Notes under the pieces: generated by a model | Told to the model about the DNA's origin: nothing | Databases searched by the model: none | What the model saw: only the letters and a program-made list of their open reading frames with translations | Shown: positions 44,850 through 52,408 of the stretch, in pieces | Numbering within the stretch: position 1 is the stretch's first letter | Layout: each line of letters opens with the position of its first letter | Made by a program: the position numbers and the translations under genes | NCBI RefSeq assembly: GCF_008831085.1 | Contig: NZ_WBJY01000001.1 | Location: 1,364,001-1,428,000, forward strand | From: Pseudoclavibacter endophyticus | Lineage (GTDB): Bacteria; Actinomycetota; Actinomycetes; Actinomycetales; Microbacteriaceae | Direction: 5' to 3' | DNA: 64,000 bases

Positions 44850-45658
44850 CCGAGTCCATTATCCCAGCCCCGACCGACAACCGCACACCGAACTACATCG
44901 TCGAGTTTCACGAGCCCATGCCGATCGACATCAGCATCGACAAGGAATCGGGCACGTGGCGCATGCCGAAGTTCACGGCGCACTTCGACCCCACCACGGG
45001 CGTCATCACCTTCACGACGTTCTTCGTGACGACCGCCCCGTACGCGGCCGCCAGCGAGGCGCGCGCAGCCGCGTACGCCATCGTCGCTGACCTGCGGGCG
45101 GGCAACATCACGCCCGACGAGTGGACCCTCGACGACGACGGCACCCGGTTCTACGTCGACGCGTGGACGGGCGAAGCTCGCCGATGCGACGTGACCGGGT
45201 GTCCCGGATTCGGCGAGTGGTTCCCGCACGCCTCGAGTCTTGACGGCCCGGCGATCGCGACGATTCATGATCCGCACGAGGCCCGACCGACGCGCGGCAT
45301 GGCCTACTGGGGCATCACCGTCGCGTTCAACGAGGGCACGACCCGGTGGGAAGTCGAGGCGATCGCGCACGACTCGTTGAACCCGGTCGAGGCGCGCGGC
45401 GTTGCGCACGCGCTCTCCGAGGCCGCGGCCATTGCCGACGACCTGAACGGGACCCCGCCGCGCGAAGCCAACGACGCGGCCCTTGCGCGCCTCGTGCAGA
45501 AGCTCACCGCGACCGACCTGCTCGTTATCGGAGACCTGTTCGACTTCGGGCCGGCCGAAGTCATGCGGCGCCTCACCCCACCCGAATCGGTGACGCTCCG
45601 CCGCCCGGCCACGACGGCATGCGAGCCCGACACCCACGGCGCGGGAGGTGGACTGTGA
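44846..45658 (+). CDS. hypothetical element protein
   Basis: A 270-residue soluble protein with an AAAGGAG ribosome site inside the preceding small gene. The N-terminal 100 residues are rich in beta strands, and a cysteine pair (RRCDVTGCPGFGEWF) could bind a metal. A helical C-terminal half follows. Not recognised. The stop overlaps the next GTG start (GTGA), so it is part of a tightly coupled string of genes. Confidence 0.6.
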   Translation: MTESIIPAPTDNRTPNYIVEFHEPMPIDISIDKESGTWRMPKFTAHFDPTTGVITFTTFFVTTAPYAAASEARAAAYAIVADLRAGNITPDEWTLDDDGTRFYVDAWTGEARRCDVTGCPGFGEWFPHASSLDGPAIATIHDPHEARPTRGMAYWGITVAFNEGTTRWEVEAIAHDSLNPVEARGVAHALSEAAAIADDLNGTPPREANDAALARLVQKLTATDLLVIGDLFDFGPAEVMRRLTPPESVTLRRPATTACEPDTHGAGGGL

Positions 45659-46062
45659 TCATCAGGCCGTTCTACAGCGGGTACGAAATCGAAGAACGCG
45701 AGGCCACGCGCTCGGTGATCGTCGACGCGGATAACGAGGCGGGGCGGCTCGCCCGCTACTACTTCGCCCTCGCGCGAGTGCCGCAGACGAAGAAGATCAT
45801 CGTCTGGCACTTGCAGGGATCGACTGACCTCGAGCGCGTCGACGCTTTGCGTGTCACTGAGCGTTACCGACGTCTCGGCCCTACACCGCAGGTGTCTCCG
45901 GACCTGTGGCGCCGCCGCAAGGCCGGGCCGGGGTACTCCTTCGCTTCCCCGTGGCTCGGCAACTACGTCGATGTCGACGCCGTGTTCGCGCAGATCATGG
46001 CGACGGTCACGACCTCGAGCGATGCCCCTGCACCGCCGCGCGAAAGCGAGGTGTGGTCGTGA
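45655..46062 (+). CDS. hypothetical element protein
   Basis: A 135-residue protein starting with GTG that overlaps the upstream stop. It is basic in the middle (RVTERYRRLG, DLWRRRKAGPGYSF). No family or motif was recognised. The frame is open upstream, but the overlap start is preferred because a GGGAGG ribosome site precedes it. Confidence 0.55.
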   Translation: MIIRPFYSGYEIEEREATRSVIVDADNEAGRLARYYFALARVPQTKKIIVWHLQGSTDLERVDALRVTERYRRLGPTPQVSPDLWRRRKAGPGYSFASPWLGNYVDVDAVFAQIMATVTTSSDAPAPPRESEVWS

Positions 46063-46313
46063 GCATCTTCGAGTCGCCCGAGCGCATCAAGCTGCTGAAG
46101 CCCGTGGGGTGGACGATCGTGTCGACCTCGACGGGCGTGCGCCTCGACCTCGAGTCGGTCGGGCTCGCCCTCGAGCTTGACCGCGACGACGCGCGGCAGC
46201 TTGCCGAGTCGCTGGCATTCACCGCCGCGGGGGAACCGGTGCCACGGCCCGCGTCGCCCACGGCGTCACCGCACCGGAAGGCGACTGGCCGCGAACGGAG
46301 GCGGATCGCATGA
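46059..46313 (+). CDS. small hypothetical element protein
   Basis: An 84-residue protein with GTG start overlapping the upstream stop. The body (LKPVGWTIVSTSTGVRLDLE) suggests a small beta-rich fold, and the tail is basic and Pro/Arg-rich. Not recognised. Confidence 0.5.
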   Translation: MSIFESPERIKLLKPVGWTIVSTSTGVRLDLESVGLALELDRDDARQLAESLAFTAAGEPVPRPASPTASPHRKATGRERRRIA

Positions 46314-46660
46314 CCCGGCGTCTCGTGGGGGCGTCGGTCGGAAGTGAACTCGACCGCGCCCTCACGGGGCTGCTCGACGGCAGCCTCGAGATCGCCGACC
46401 TGCACCCAGCACTCGCCGCGTGGTGGTGGGCCGGGTGGAACGCGGGCCGCTACTCGCTCGCGGGGCGGCTACAGCGGGCAGAGGACGAGGCGGCCCGGTG
46501 GTACGAGCTCGCGTACTGCCCCGGCGCGCGCGACTACCCGGACATGGTCCGTCGCCGCCTCGATGCTGCCGCCGCCCGGTGGCCGGAGCACGCGAACGAG
46601 ACCGACGACTTCACGGCGGCACTTGAGGCCGCGACCACGCCGCGCCAGCGCGCGGCATAA
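46310..46660 (+). CDS. hypothetical element protein
   Basis: A 116-residue helical protein with a Trp-rich motif (LAAWWWAGWNAGRYSLAGRL). Similar short Trp-rich proteins occur in actinobacteriophages, from memory. The start overlaps the upstream stop (ATGA). Function unknown. Confidence 0.55.
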   Translation: MTRRLVGASVGSELDRALTGLLDGSLEIADLHPALAAWWWAGWNAGRYSLAGRLQRAEDEAARWYELAYCPGARDYPDMVRRRLDAAAARWPEHANETDDFTAALEAATTPRQRAA

Positions 46661-46702
46661 CCCGTAACGCGGCACCCGCCGCAGGATTGGAGATTCGACC
46701 CG

Positions 46703-47989
46703 ATGACCCCACCAGACGATCTGTACGCCGACCTCGCGGCACTGCTCCGCGACGGCGTACCGGAACCGCCCACCCCAACGATCGGACTGTGCTCCGACGG
46801 CATCGGCCTCTTCTACCCCGGGACATTGAACACCGTTTTCGGTGACCCAGAGTCCGGTAAGACTTGGGTTGTCCTCGCGGCGCTCACCGAGCATCTACAC
46901 GGTGGCGGGCGAGCCATTTTCGTCGACATCGACCACAACGGCGCTGCCTCGATCGCCGCCCGCTTGCTCGCTCTCGGAGCGGAACGCGATGTCATCACGG
47001 ACCAATCGCGTTTTCGCCTGACGTCACCGGGTGACGCCGACGAAATGCAACAGGTCGTGAAAGATGCCCATAGCTGGAACCCGACATTCGTCGGTCTCGA
47101 TTCAATAGGCGAACTACTCCCGATCTACGGCGCGTCGAGTAATTCGGCTGACGACTTCACTCGAGTACATTCCGCGGCATTGAAACCGTTCGTGAAACTC
47201 GGTGCGAGTGTTGTCGCCGTCGACCACGAGGCAAAGAACTCGGCAAGCCGCGACTACGGCGCGGGAGGCACCGCTGCGAAAAAGCGGGTTATCGGTGGCG
47301 CGTACTTGCGTTGCCGGATTATTGACCGGTTCGCGCCCGGTAAAGGTGGGCGTGCTGAATTGCTGATTGCGAAGGATCGTGAGGGTGGCCTTCGTAGGCA
47401 TCGGGACGGGAAAGACGCGGAACCGCTAGCGGCGAAGTTCGTGCTCACACCGAGGAAAGACAACTCGGACATGCTCAGGTGGGATTTCTATGCGCCGGAA
47501 CCTGGCGAGCGGCCCCAAGCGCCGCAGGGAACGACCGGCAAGAGCCTTGACGACATCATCGCGCTGATTGACGCGCTCGACCCGCCAGCGCGAAGCGCGA
47601 ACGATGCAGCGCAGCGAATTTCTGCCCGTCGGGTCGACGTACTCGAAGCGTGGAGGCTCCGCGCTAGTGGTGGTTCCCGGAACCACGCGGAACCGCCGGA
47701 ACTTGTGGTTCCCGGTTCCCAACCCCCATGTCCGGAACCGGGAACCACCCCCAACGGTCACGTTGCAGGTACACCCGGAACTGGTGGTTCCGTTGTTCCC
47801 AACCCCCATGTCGGGAACCGGGAACCACCCGTGGGCGGGGACGACGGCCGGGGGTGCCAGGCGTGCAGCCGGCCACTCATGGCGCCCATCAGCGTCGAGC
47901 GCGGTTTTTGCGAAGCCTGCTTCAAGGCCCTGCGCTCCACGCCGCCACCCCTGCCCGGTACCCCCGAACTGCGCGCGATCGGAGCATGA
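46703..47989 (+). CDS. RepA-like AAA/RecA-fold ATPase
   Basis: A 428-residue P-loop ATPase of the AAA_25/RepA class, probably the replication helicase or loader of the element. Walker A is GDPESGKT (residues 47-54) and Walker B ends at Asp133 (FVGLDSIGELL); a sensor stretch VVAVDHEAKN follows. A Pro/Gly-rich linker leads to a zinc-site tail with CQAC and CEAC. Part of the gene (about 46900-47450) has visibly lower GC than its neighbours, suggesting separate ancestry. The linker DNA is packed with GGAACC/GGTTCC repeats. Confidence 0.75.
   Translation: MTPPDDLYADLAALLRDGVPEPPTPTIGLCSDGIGLFYPGTLNTVFGDPESGKTWVVLAALTEHLHGGGRAIFVDIDHNGAASIAARLLALGAERDVITDQSRFRLTSPGDADEMQQVVKDAHSWNPTFVGLDSIGELLPIYGASSNSADDFTRVHSAALKPFVKLGASVVAVDHEAKNSASRDYGAGGTAAKKRVIGGAYLRCRIIDRFAPGKGGRAELLIAKDREGGLRRHRDGKDAEPLAAKFVLTPRKDNSDMLRWDFYAPEPGERPQAPQGTTGKSLDDIIALIDALDPPARSANDAAQRISARRVDVLEAWRLRASGGSRNHAEPPELVVPGSQPPCPEPGTTPNGHVAGTPGTGGSVVPNPHVGNREPPVGGDDGRGCQACSRPLMAPISVERGFCEACFKALRSTPPPLPGTPELRAIGA
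47672..47826. repeat. array of ten GGAACC/GGTTCC hexamers inside the RepA-like gene
   Basis: Four GGTTCC and six GGAACC copies lie in 155 bp. They are arranged as inverted pairs and two near-identical 35-bp blocks (47716-47750 and 47796-47830, one mismatch). The array is a candidate replication origin, iteron set or other protein-binding region. Confidence 0.7.
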
Positions 47990-48186
47990 CGATGACCAAT
48001 ATGAAGCCGCCCACCGTGCAGCCCCGCTCGTGGGCGCCACGGGGCCACGAACCCGAGCCCGCCGTGATGATCCGGTGCGCCAAGCGCTACCTCGTCGTCA
48101 GTGCTGAGCATCTTCGGTTCCTCGCCGATCTGCTGCACGACGTCGCCGACGACCACGAGATAGCAGAAAGGAAACCGCCCGCATGA
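47986..48186 (+). CDS. small hypothetical element protein
   Basis: A 66-residue protein with ATG overlapping the RepA-like stop. The C-terminal half (AEHLRFLADLLHDVADDHEI) is a predicted helix pair. Not recognised; its stop overlaps the following start by 4 bp. Confidence 0.5.
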   Translation: MTMTNMKPPTVQPRSWAPRGHEPEPAVMIRCAKRYLVVSAEHLRFLADLLHDVADDHEIAERKPPA

Positions 48187-48392
48187 ATGAGACGATCTAT
48201 CCCTGGCCGACAATTCAATGCGCGAATTGCCCTCGCGTACTCGCCCCCGAGGGCGCATTCCTCACACTCGACACGGGCGCAAATGTCTGCGTTCCCTGCC
48301 TGGAGACGTTTAAACATTCGGAGAAGTGGCCCGACTGCCCCGAGGAATGGCACGACGCCTACGACCATCTCAATTACGAGGACACCGAATGA
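48183..48392 (+). CDS. small zinc-ribbon-like protein
   Basis: A 69-residue protein with two cysteine pairs, Cys13/Cys16 (QCANCP) and Cys36/Cys39 (VCVPCL), a likely four-cysteine zinc site. It has less GC-biased codon use than the neighbours. Coupled to the genes on both sides by 4-bp overlaps. Confidence 0.6.
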   Translation: MNETIYPWPTIQCANCPRVLAPEGAFLTLDTGANVCVPCLETFKHSEKWPDCPEEWHDAYDHLNYEDTE

Positions 48393-48640
48393 GTGCCCCC
48401 CGGAAAGCCGAGCGAGAGTGGGCGGCGCTACAGGAAGCGCTCGCAGTCACCCGGCCAGCGTGTGCCGGTGACGACCGCTTCGTCGCGGACGACCCGCCCG
48501 CGGTGCTCGCGGGAATCTGCCGCCGATGCCCCGCCCGCGCACCCTGCGGTGCCTACGCCAGGCGGGCGAAACCCGGCGCCGGCTACTGGGCCGGGCGCGA
48601 CTGGGCGAAACCGTACCGGGAAGAAGGCGAGGCCGCATAA
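48389..48640 (+). CDS. WhiB-like iron-sulfur protein
   Basis: An 83-residue protein with the WhiB cysteine pattern: Cys25 (PACAGDDRF), Cys44 and Cys47 (ICRRCPAR), and Cys53, then a turn close to the G[VI]WGG motif, here GAGYWAGRDW. WhiB proteins bind [4Fe-4S], are restricted to actinobacteria and their phages, and act on sigma factor. Phage versions (TM4 WhiB) alter host transcription. It is encoded by the element and coupled to the zinc-ribbon gene. Confidence 0.8.
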   Translation: MSAPRKAEREWAALQEALAVTRPACAGDDRFVADDPPAVLAGICRRCPARAPCGAYARRAKPGAGYWAGRDWAKPYREEGEAA

Positions 48641-48705
48641 CCAGATAACCGCTAACCAATTCCAGGCCCATCAAACAATCAGCATTCACGAAAGGTGAAA
48701 ACCCC

Positions 48706-49707
48706 ATGACCATGACCATCACCCGCGGCGCGATCCGGCAGGAAGCCCTCGAGCACATCGAAAGCTACGTCGACCCCGGCCCGCAGCGCGACCGCCTCAA
48801 GGGCCTCGCGGCCGACCTCACCCCATACGGGCAGCAGCTCGAGCAGACACTCGCCGACGCACGCACCAAGCTCGACAGCGCCTTCTACGGGGCCGCCAGC
48901 ATCGACGAGGTATTCAACGCCGCCCGAGACCTGCAAGCGGCCCAAGCCGATGCAGCGATCTGGTCGGAGCTACGTAGCCGCGTCACCAACGAGCGGGTGA
49001 GCGCTCGCGACCGCCGCAGCAGCTTTGAACCCGAAGACACCACGCCCGGCCTGACCTACCTCGACCAGCAGTTGCAGGCGCTCACCGCCCACGTGCACGA
49101 CCTCGACGCGACCCTCGGCACGGTCACATCGGCTGACGCCGCTCTGCGCGCTGGCGGACAGCAAGCCACCGCATGGCTCGACCTTGACGAGGCCCTCGCC
49201 GTCTACGACGAGATCCGCCAGGCACAGCACGACATCATCGGCATGACCACCGGACTCCCCGACAGCTTCGCCGGACGGGAGGGGGCCTACTTTCTGTACG
49301 GCCACATGCGGGACCCCCTCGCCCATGAGGGGGAGGTCACGGCCCGGTACCGCCGTCTCCCCACTCGCAACATCGCTCGGCACCGCAGCGTCGAACCGTA
49401 CTTCGACTGGCTCGAGGTTGGCCCGATCGCGTCGGCATGGAAGCGCGCACCACGCGACACCTGGCCGACCGGCGACCGCCACGCCTACCTGCGCTGGCTC
49501 GCCCGCGAGAACCAGGCTTGGGTACCCACCATCGAACAGACCGAGCAGCTCGCTGACCTCATCAACCGCATGACGAGCAACAACGTGCACGACGCACTCG
49601 ACGCACACGACGAGTACTTCGCGGGCCGTGGACTCCCGCAGCCTGTCGACACCGACAGCATCCGCGCCGAGCTTCCGCCGGTCGCTCGAAAGGCAGCACT
49701 CCGATGA
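48706..49707 (+). CDS. hypothetical element protein
   Basis: A 333-residue, largely helical soluble protein with predicted coiled-coil segments (LEQTLADARTKLDSAFYGAA; LTAHVHDLDATLGTVTSADA). The middle has an aromatic-rich stretch (REGAYFLYGHMRDPLAHEGE). No family was recognised. GAAAGG precedes the start. The stop overlaps the next gene start. Confidence 0.6.
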   Translation: MTMTITRGAIRQEALEHIESYVDPGPQRDRLKGLAADLTPYGQQLEQTLADARTKLDSAFYGAASIDEVFNAARDLQAAQADAAIWSELRSRVTNERVSARDRRSSFEPEDTTPGLTYLDQQLQALTAHVHDLDATLGTVTSADAALRAGGQQATAWLDLDEALAVYDEIRQAQHDIIGMTTGLPDSFAGREGAYFLYGHMRDPLAHEGEVTARYRRLPTRNIARHRSVEPYFDWLEVGPIASAWKRAPRDTWPTGDRHAYLRWLARENQAWVPTIEQTEQLADLINRMTSNNVHDALDAHDEYFAGRGLPQPVDTDSIRAELPPVARKAALR

Positions 49708-49913
49708 GCAACGACATCGTGCGCGGCAACCAGCAGGCAGGACGAGACCGCTACCGGCAACCACGCGAACGCGCTCAGGAGAGCGAAGCGCTCCGAGCAG
49801 GCCGTGACCTCTACAAGAAACGACACGGCACCGCACCGGACCAGCAGGCCGACGAACCTGCACCAACCGATGCCCAGCAACGCGGCCGAGACCTCTACCG
49901 ACGCCGCCGATGA
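49704..49913 (+). CDS. small basic repeat protein
   Basis: A 69-residue, highly charged protein with three versions of one motif: AGRDRYRQPR, AGRDLYKKRH and RGRDLYRRRR. The motif may be a nucleic-acid-binding or capsid-binding peptide. Coupled to the preceding gene by a 4-bp overlap. From 49914 to 50037 I see no supported gene, although one open frame runs through to 50031. Confidence 0.5.
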   Translation: MSNDIVRGNQQAGRDRYRQPRERAQESEALRAGRDLYKKRHGTAPDQQADEPAPTDAQQRGRDLYRRRR

Positions 49914-50037
49914 GTCCAGCGGGGGGAGGGGCACCACCCCCGCCCCCCGCCCCCTCGGGGCCATCCCCGGCGGCAAGGGCCGCTCTCTCTCCGAGCTCGA
50001 AACGAACGGCCCTTTAGGGGCTTCGAATTGAAAGGAA

Positions 50038-50388
50038 ATGACTGTGACGAATAGAACGAAGGCACCCGTGAAACTTGGGGCGCCCGGTCGAAAGTTGTGG
50101 GACTCGATAACGAGCGAGTTCGAGCTCGCAGAACATGAGCTTGCGCAGCTTGAAGAAGCCGCTCGAGTTCGGGACATGATTGCTCGGCTTCGCAAGCAGG
50201 TCGACAGCGATGGGACGATGATCGATTCGTCGCAGGGGGTGCGGCTGCATCCGGGCATCGCCGAGATTCGACAGCAGCAGCTCGCGCTGGCGAGGCTGCT
50301 GGCGACGTTGGGCGTGCCGGCGCTCGCTGAGGACGATCTCCCGGCCTCGCGTGGCGTGCGTGGTGTCTACACGGGGCGACGATCGTGA
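50038..50388 (+). CDS. phage terminase small subunit-like protein (P27 type)
   Basis: A 116-residue protein with the helical pattern of the P27-like terminase small subunit: GRKLWDSITSEFELAEHELA, then RDMIARLRKQVDSDG and the end LHPGIAEIRQQQLALARLL followed by LGVP. Small terminases choose the DNA to be packaged. No large terminase is present, so the protein would need a helper phage's motor, as in satellites that redirect packaging. It starts with ATG after GAAAGG. The family call rests on remembered consensus. Confidence 0.65.
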   Translation: MTVTNRTKAPVKLGAPGRKLWDSITSEFELAEHELAQLEEAARVRDMIARLRKQVDSDGTMIDSSQGVRLHPGIAEIRQQQLALARLLATLGVPALAEDDLPASRGVRGVYTGRRS

Positions 50389-50585
50389 GGCGGCGGAACA
50401 GCGGGGTGGAGCGCCCTTCGCCGTTGACCCGACTGTGGGATGAGTTGGAACGGCGCGGGTATTGGGCCGAGCGGGCGCGGCGCGGCATTGAGTCGGCTGG
50501 GAAGTCAGATGCGGCTCGTGGTGGGTCGCGGGTTGGGCCCGTGGGGAATGTGATTCGCGGGGTCCAGTGGGGTGGTCGGTCGTGA
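50385..50585 (+). CDS. small hypothetical element protein
   Basis: A 66-residue basic protein starting with GTG that overlaps the terminase-like stop. It contains SPLTRLWDELERRGYWAERA, then a Gly/Arg-rich tail. Not recognised; possibly a DNA-binding partner of the terminase-like protein. Confidence 0.45.
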   Translation: MRRRNSGVERPSPLTRLWDELERRGYWAERARRGIESAGKSDAARGGSRVGPVGNVIRGVQWGGRS

Positions 50586-50797
50586 GGCGCCGTCGCCGTG
50601 ATCCTGCGGGCGTGACGCCCGCGCTGCCCGATTTCGTGGACGACTTGTCCCTGCCGATCGAGGCTCGGCGGGCGCGTTGGGATGAGTGGATGGTCCTGTA
50701 TGAGCAGGGCGTGGCGGTCCTGGAGGCGTCCGGGATTGATCCCGTGGAGGCGGGTTACCGGATTCCGGACATGCCTTTCGACGGAACAGACGTGTGA
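50582..50797 (+). CDS. small hypothetical element protein
   Basis: A 71-residue protein with GTG start overlapping the upstream stop. Basic first residues (RRRRRDP) are followed by an amphipathic helix (LPIEARRARWDEWMVLYEQG). It is the last gene of the long plus-strand run. Confidence 0.45.
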   Translation: MRRRRRDPAGVTPALPDFVDDLSLPIEARRARWDEWMVLYEQGVAVLEASGIDPVEAGYRIPDMPFDGTDV

Positions 50798-50835
50798 CCG
50801 CGGTGGGCCGCGTCGCGCACGAGATCGACCGCCGC

Positions 50836-50860
50836 ACCTTCTCGCAATGAACGAGAAGGT
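50836..50860. terminator. hairpin at the end of the element operon
   Basis: ACCTTCTCG (50836-50844) pairs with CGAGAAGGT (50852-50860) around a 7-nt loop, followed by TT. It lies between the plus-strand operon and the convergent gene ending at 50868. Confidence 0.6.
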
Positions 50861-50867
50861 TTGACGG

Positions 50868-51224
50868 TCACCACTCTTGCGAGTGTTTGGGTGTCCTCTG
50901 CACGTGCACAGTGCGAGTGGCGGGCTCGAGCTTGGAAAACCGGAAGTCGCGGCTCTCGCTCGGCACTAATCTGTGCCCGTTGTGGCGCCGGGTGAGGTAG
51001 CCGGCGATCTTGCTCGCCTCATCGGGGCGGAAGCCTGCGTCGAGGCATCCGCGTTCGAGCGCCTCGGGGGTGAGTGGGTGCCAGCGGCTCCATTGATTCA
51101 TCATGCTGGCCTTGATCTTGGCAATCTCGCGGCGCGGTAGGTATCCGTACCCGGCGCGCGTTCGGCCGAGGAACTGCAACACCGCTGAAATCTCTTCGGG
51201 CAGCGGTTGGGGTTCAGGGGTCAT
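50868..51224 (-). CDS. hypothetical element protein
   Basis: A 118-residue protein on the minus strand. It contains LPRREIAKIKASMMNQWSRW and LERGCLDAGFRPDEASKIAG, which suggest small helical DNA-binding modules. Not recognised. From 51225 to 51440 no gene is supported. Confidence 0.5.
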   Translation of the reverse strand: MTPEPQPLPEEISAVLQFLGRTRAGYGYLPRREIAKIKASMMNQWSRWHPLTPEALERGCLDAGFRPDEASKIAGYLTRRHNGHRLVPSESRDFRFSKLEPATRTVHVQRTPKHSQEW

Positions 51225-51440
51225 GTCGGGACGATAGCCGGTCCGTACGCGCGTGGAGCGGGACTGGCGAATTTCGCCAGTTGCTGCGAGGTCGTCGGCC
51301 GGTCCCGACGCGCGTGAGGTGGGGAGCCCTCAACATCGACGCGGCGATAGCGGCAGGGTCCCCGCTGGCCTTCCGCCTCTCTCCCCGGGCCGTCGCCAGT
51401 GGGTGGAGGGGGTCGCGCGCGTGCACGGCGTCGCTGGGGA

Positions 51441-51462
51441 TGTAACGGGTATACTCGTTACA
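51441..51462. promoter_or_regulatory. palindrome overlapping a start codon
   Basis: TGTAACG (51441-51447) and CGTTACA (51456-51462) form a perfect dyad; the 8-bp centre supplies TATACT, a -10 element at 51450-51455. The dyad ends on the A of the next ATG, so the mRNA is probably leaderless and the site an autoregulatory operator. Confidence 0.6.
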
Positions 51463-51791
51463 TGGTCAAGCGGAAGATCAAGATGAAGCCCACGGAGTGG
51501 AGCACGCTGCAGGTGGACGGGCATCTAGGTCAGGCTGCGGGCATGGGCGATGTGTTCGAGATCATGCCGCCCGAGTATGTCGAAGCGCTCGTAGCTGAGC
51601 CCGATATCGTGCCCGCACTCCGAGCGCATGAGACAGCATTGCGCCAGTTTCGGAAACGAGTAGAAGCGTTACAGAACGGCGAGCCGGGCACCGAGTGCGA
51701 GCGTTGCGGGAAGCGCTTCCATGCTCGCCGCGGTGCACGATTCTGCTCTACTGCCTGCCGCGTCGCAGCGCATCGAGGCAGCACCACCTAG
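51462..51791 (+). CDS. small zinc-finger protein of the element
   Basis: A 109-residue protein with a C-terminal four-cysteine zinc site (CERCGKRFHARRGARFCSTA, followed by CRVAAHR; cysteines 79, 82, 95, 99) and a helical N-terminal half. The ATG at 51462 sits at the end of the palindrome; the longer open frame upstream has no ribosome site. It has an AT-richer codon use than typical for the window. Possibly a self-regulating DNA-binding protein. Confidence 0.6.
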   Translation: MVKRKIKMKPTEWSTLQVDGHLGQAAGMGDVFEIMPPEYVEALVAEPDIVPALRAHETALRQFRKRVEALQNGEPGTECERCGKRFHARRGARFCSTACRVAAHRGSTT

Positions 51792-51905
51792 GGCGCGTTG
51801 CCCGCACGTCGAGCCATATGTGTCACCTGGCCCGCTGGGGTGGGCACTGGACGCCTGCCAGTAGGGGATAGCGGTTAGCGACCCCCATTGCCGCCTTCCA
51901 GCCGT

Positions 51906-51948
51906 CTAAGTGTTGTGCTGGGATACGCTGGGGCAGCACAACACTTAG
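51906..51948. promoter_or_regulatory. 15-bp perfect inverted repeat, candidate operator
   Basis: Arms 51906-51920 and 51934-51948 (CTAAGTGTTGTGCTG and its complement) are perfect over 15 bp with a 13-bp spacer that carries TACGCT, a possible -10. The dyad ends 8 bp before the ATG of the next gene and overlaps its ribosome site, so it could work as DNA operator or RNA hairpin. Confidence 0.65.
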
Positions 51949-51955
51949 GAGTGGC

Positions 51956-52228
51956 ATGTCACGAGGCCCAGGACGATGGCAACGCGCGATTCTCGACACG
52001 CTCGCCGAGCACGAGGCTGTCGCGGTCACGCACCCCTCGCACACCCATGCCGAGCAGAACGCTATCCGGCGCGCCGCATACAAGCTCGAGGCCGCGGGCA
52101 AGATCAACCTCGTCGCTCAGCGCGTCGACGGACGCCCGCGCCTCGTGGCCTACCGTCCCGACTCTGACGTGCCGGACATGCGCGAGGTCACCGGCCTGGA
52201 CGGCAAGACATACCGGATGCCGCGATGA
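51956..52228 (+). CDS. small winged-helix-like protein
   Basis: A 90-residue protein; RWQRAILDTLAEHEAVAVTH, NAIRRAAYKLEAAGKINLVA and the strand RPRLVAYRPDS fit a small winged helix. It has an AGGAG ribosome site within the end of the inverted repeat. It is the last gene before attR and is probably self-regulated. From 52229 to 52408 lies noncoding DNA with TATGGCAC repeats. Confidence 0.55.
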   Translation: MSRGPGRWQRAILDTLAEHEAVAVTHPSHTHAEQNAIRRAAYKLEAAGKINLVAQRVDGRPRLVAYRPDSDVPDMREVTGLDGKTYRMPR

Positions 52229-52408
52229 CGCGGTGCGCCCGGCGCACGCCACCCCGAGGGCCGGTGCGGCTATGGCACAAGCCCGACCGAAGCGACACCC
52301 ATAATGTCACCGCTAGCACAGTCGCCTATATTCCGCTTATGGCACATGCAAGGCACGCAATGGCCGCTGAGCCCCGTAATTGAAGGGTTGTCCGCCCGTG
52401 ATGGAGAC

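Noticed and set aside
47672..47826. GGAACC array as a CRISPR or transposon end
   Set aside because: Spacing is irregular, repeats are hexamers and no transposase or cas gene is near.
49804..50031. Open frame overlapping the small basic protein and the gap to the terminase-like gene
   Set aside because: No ribosome site, low-complexity product and full overlap of a better-supported gene in its first part.
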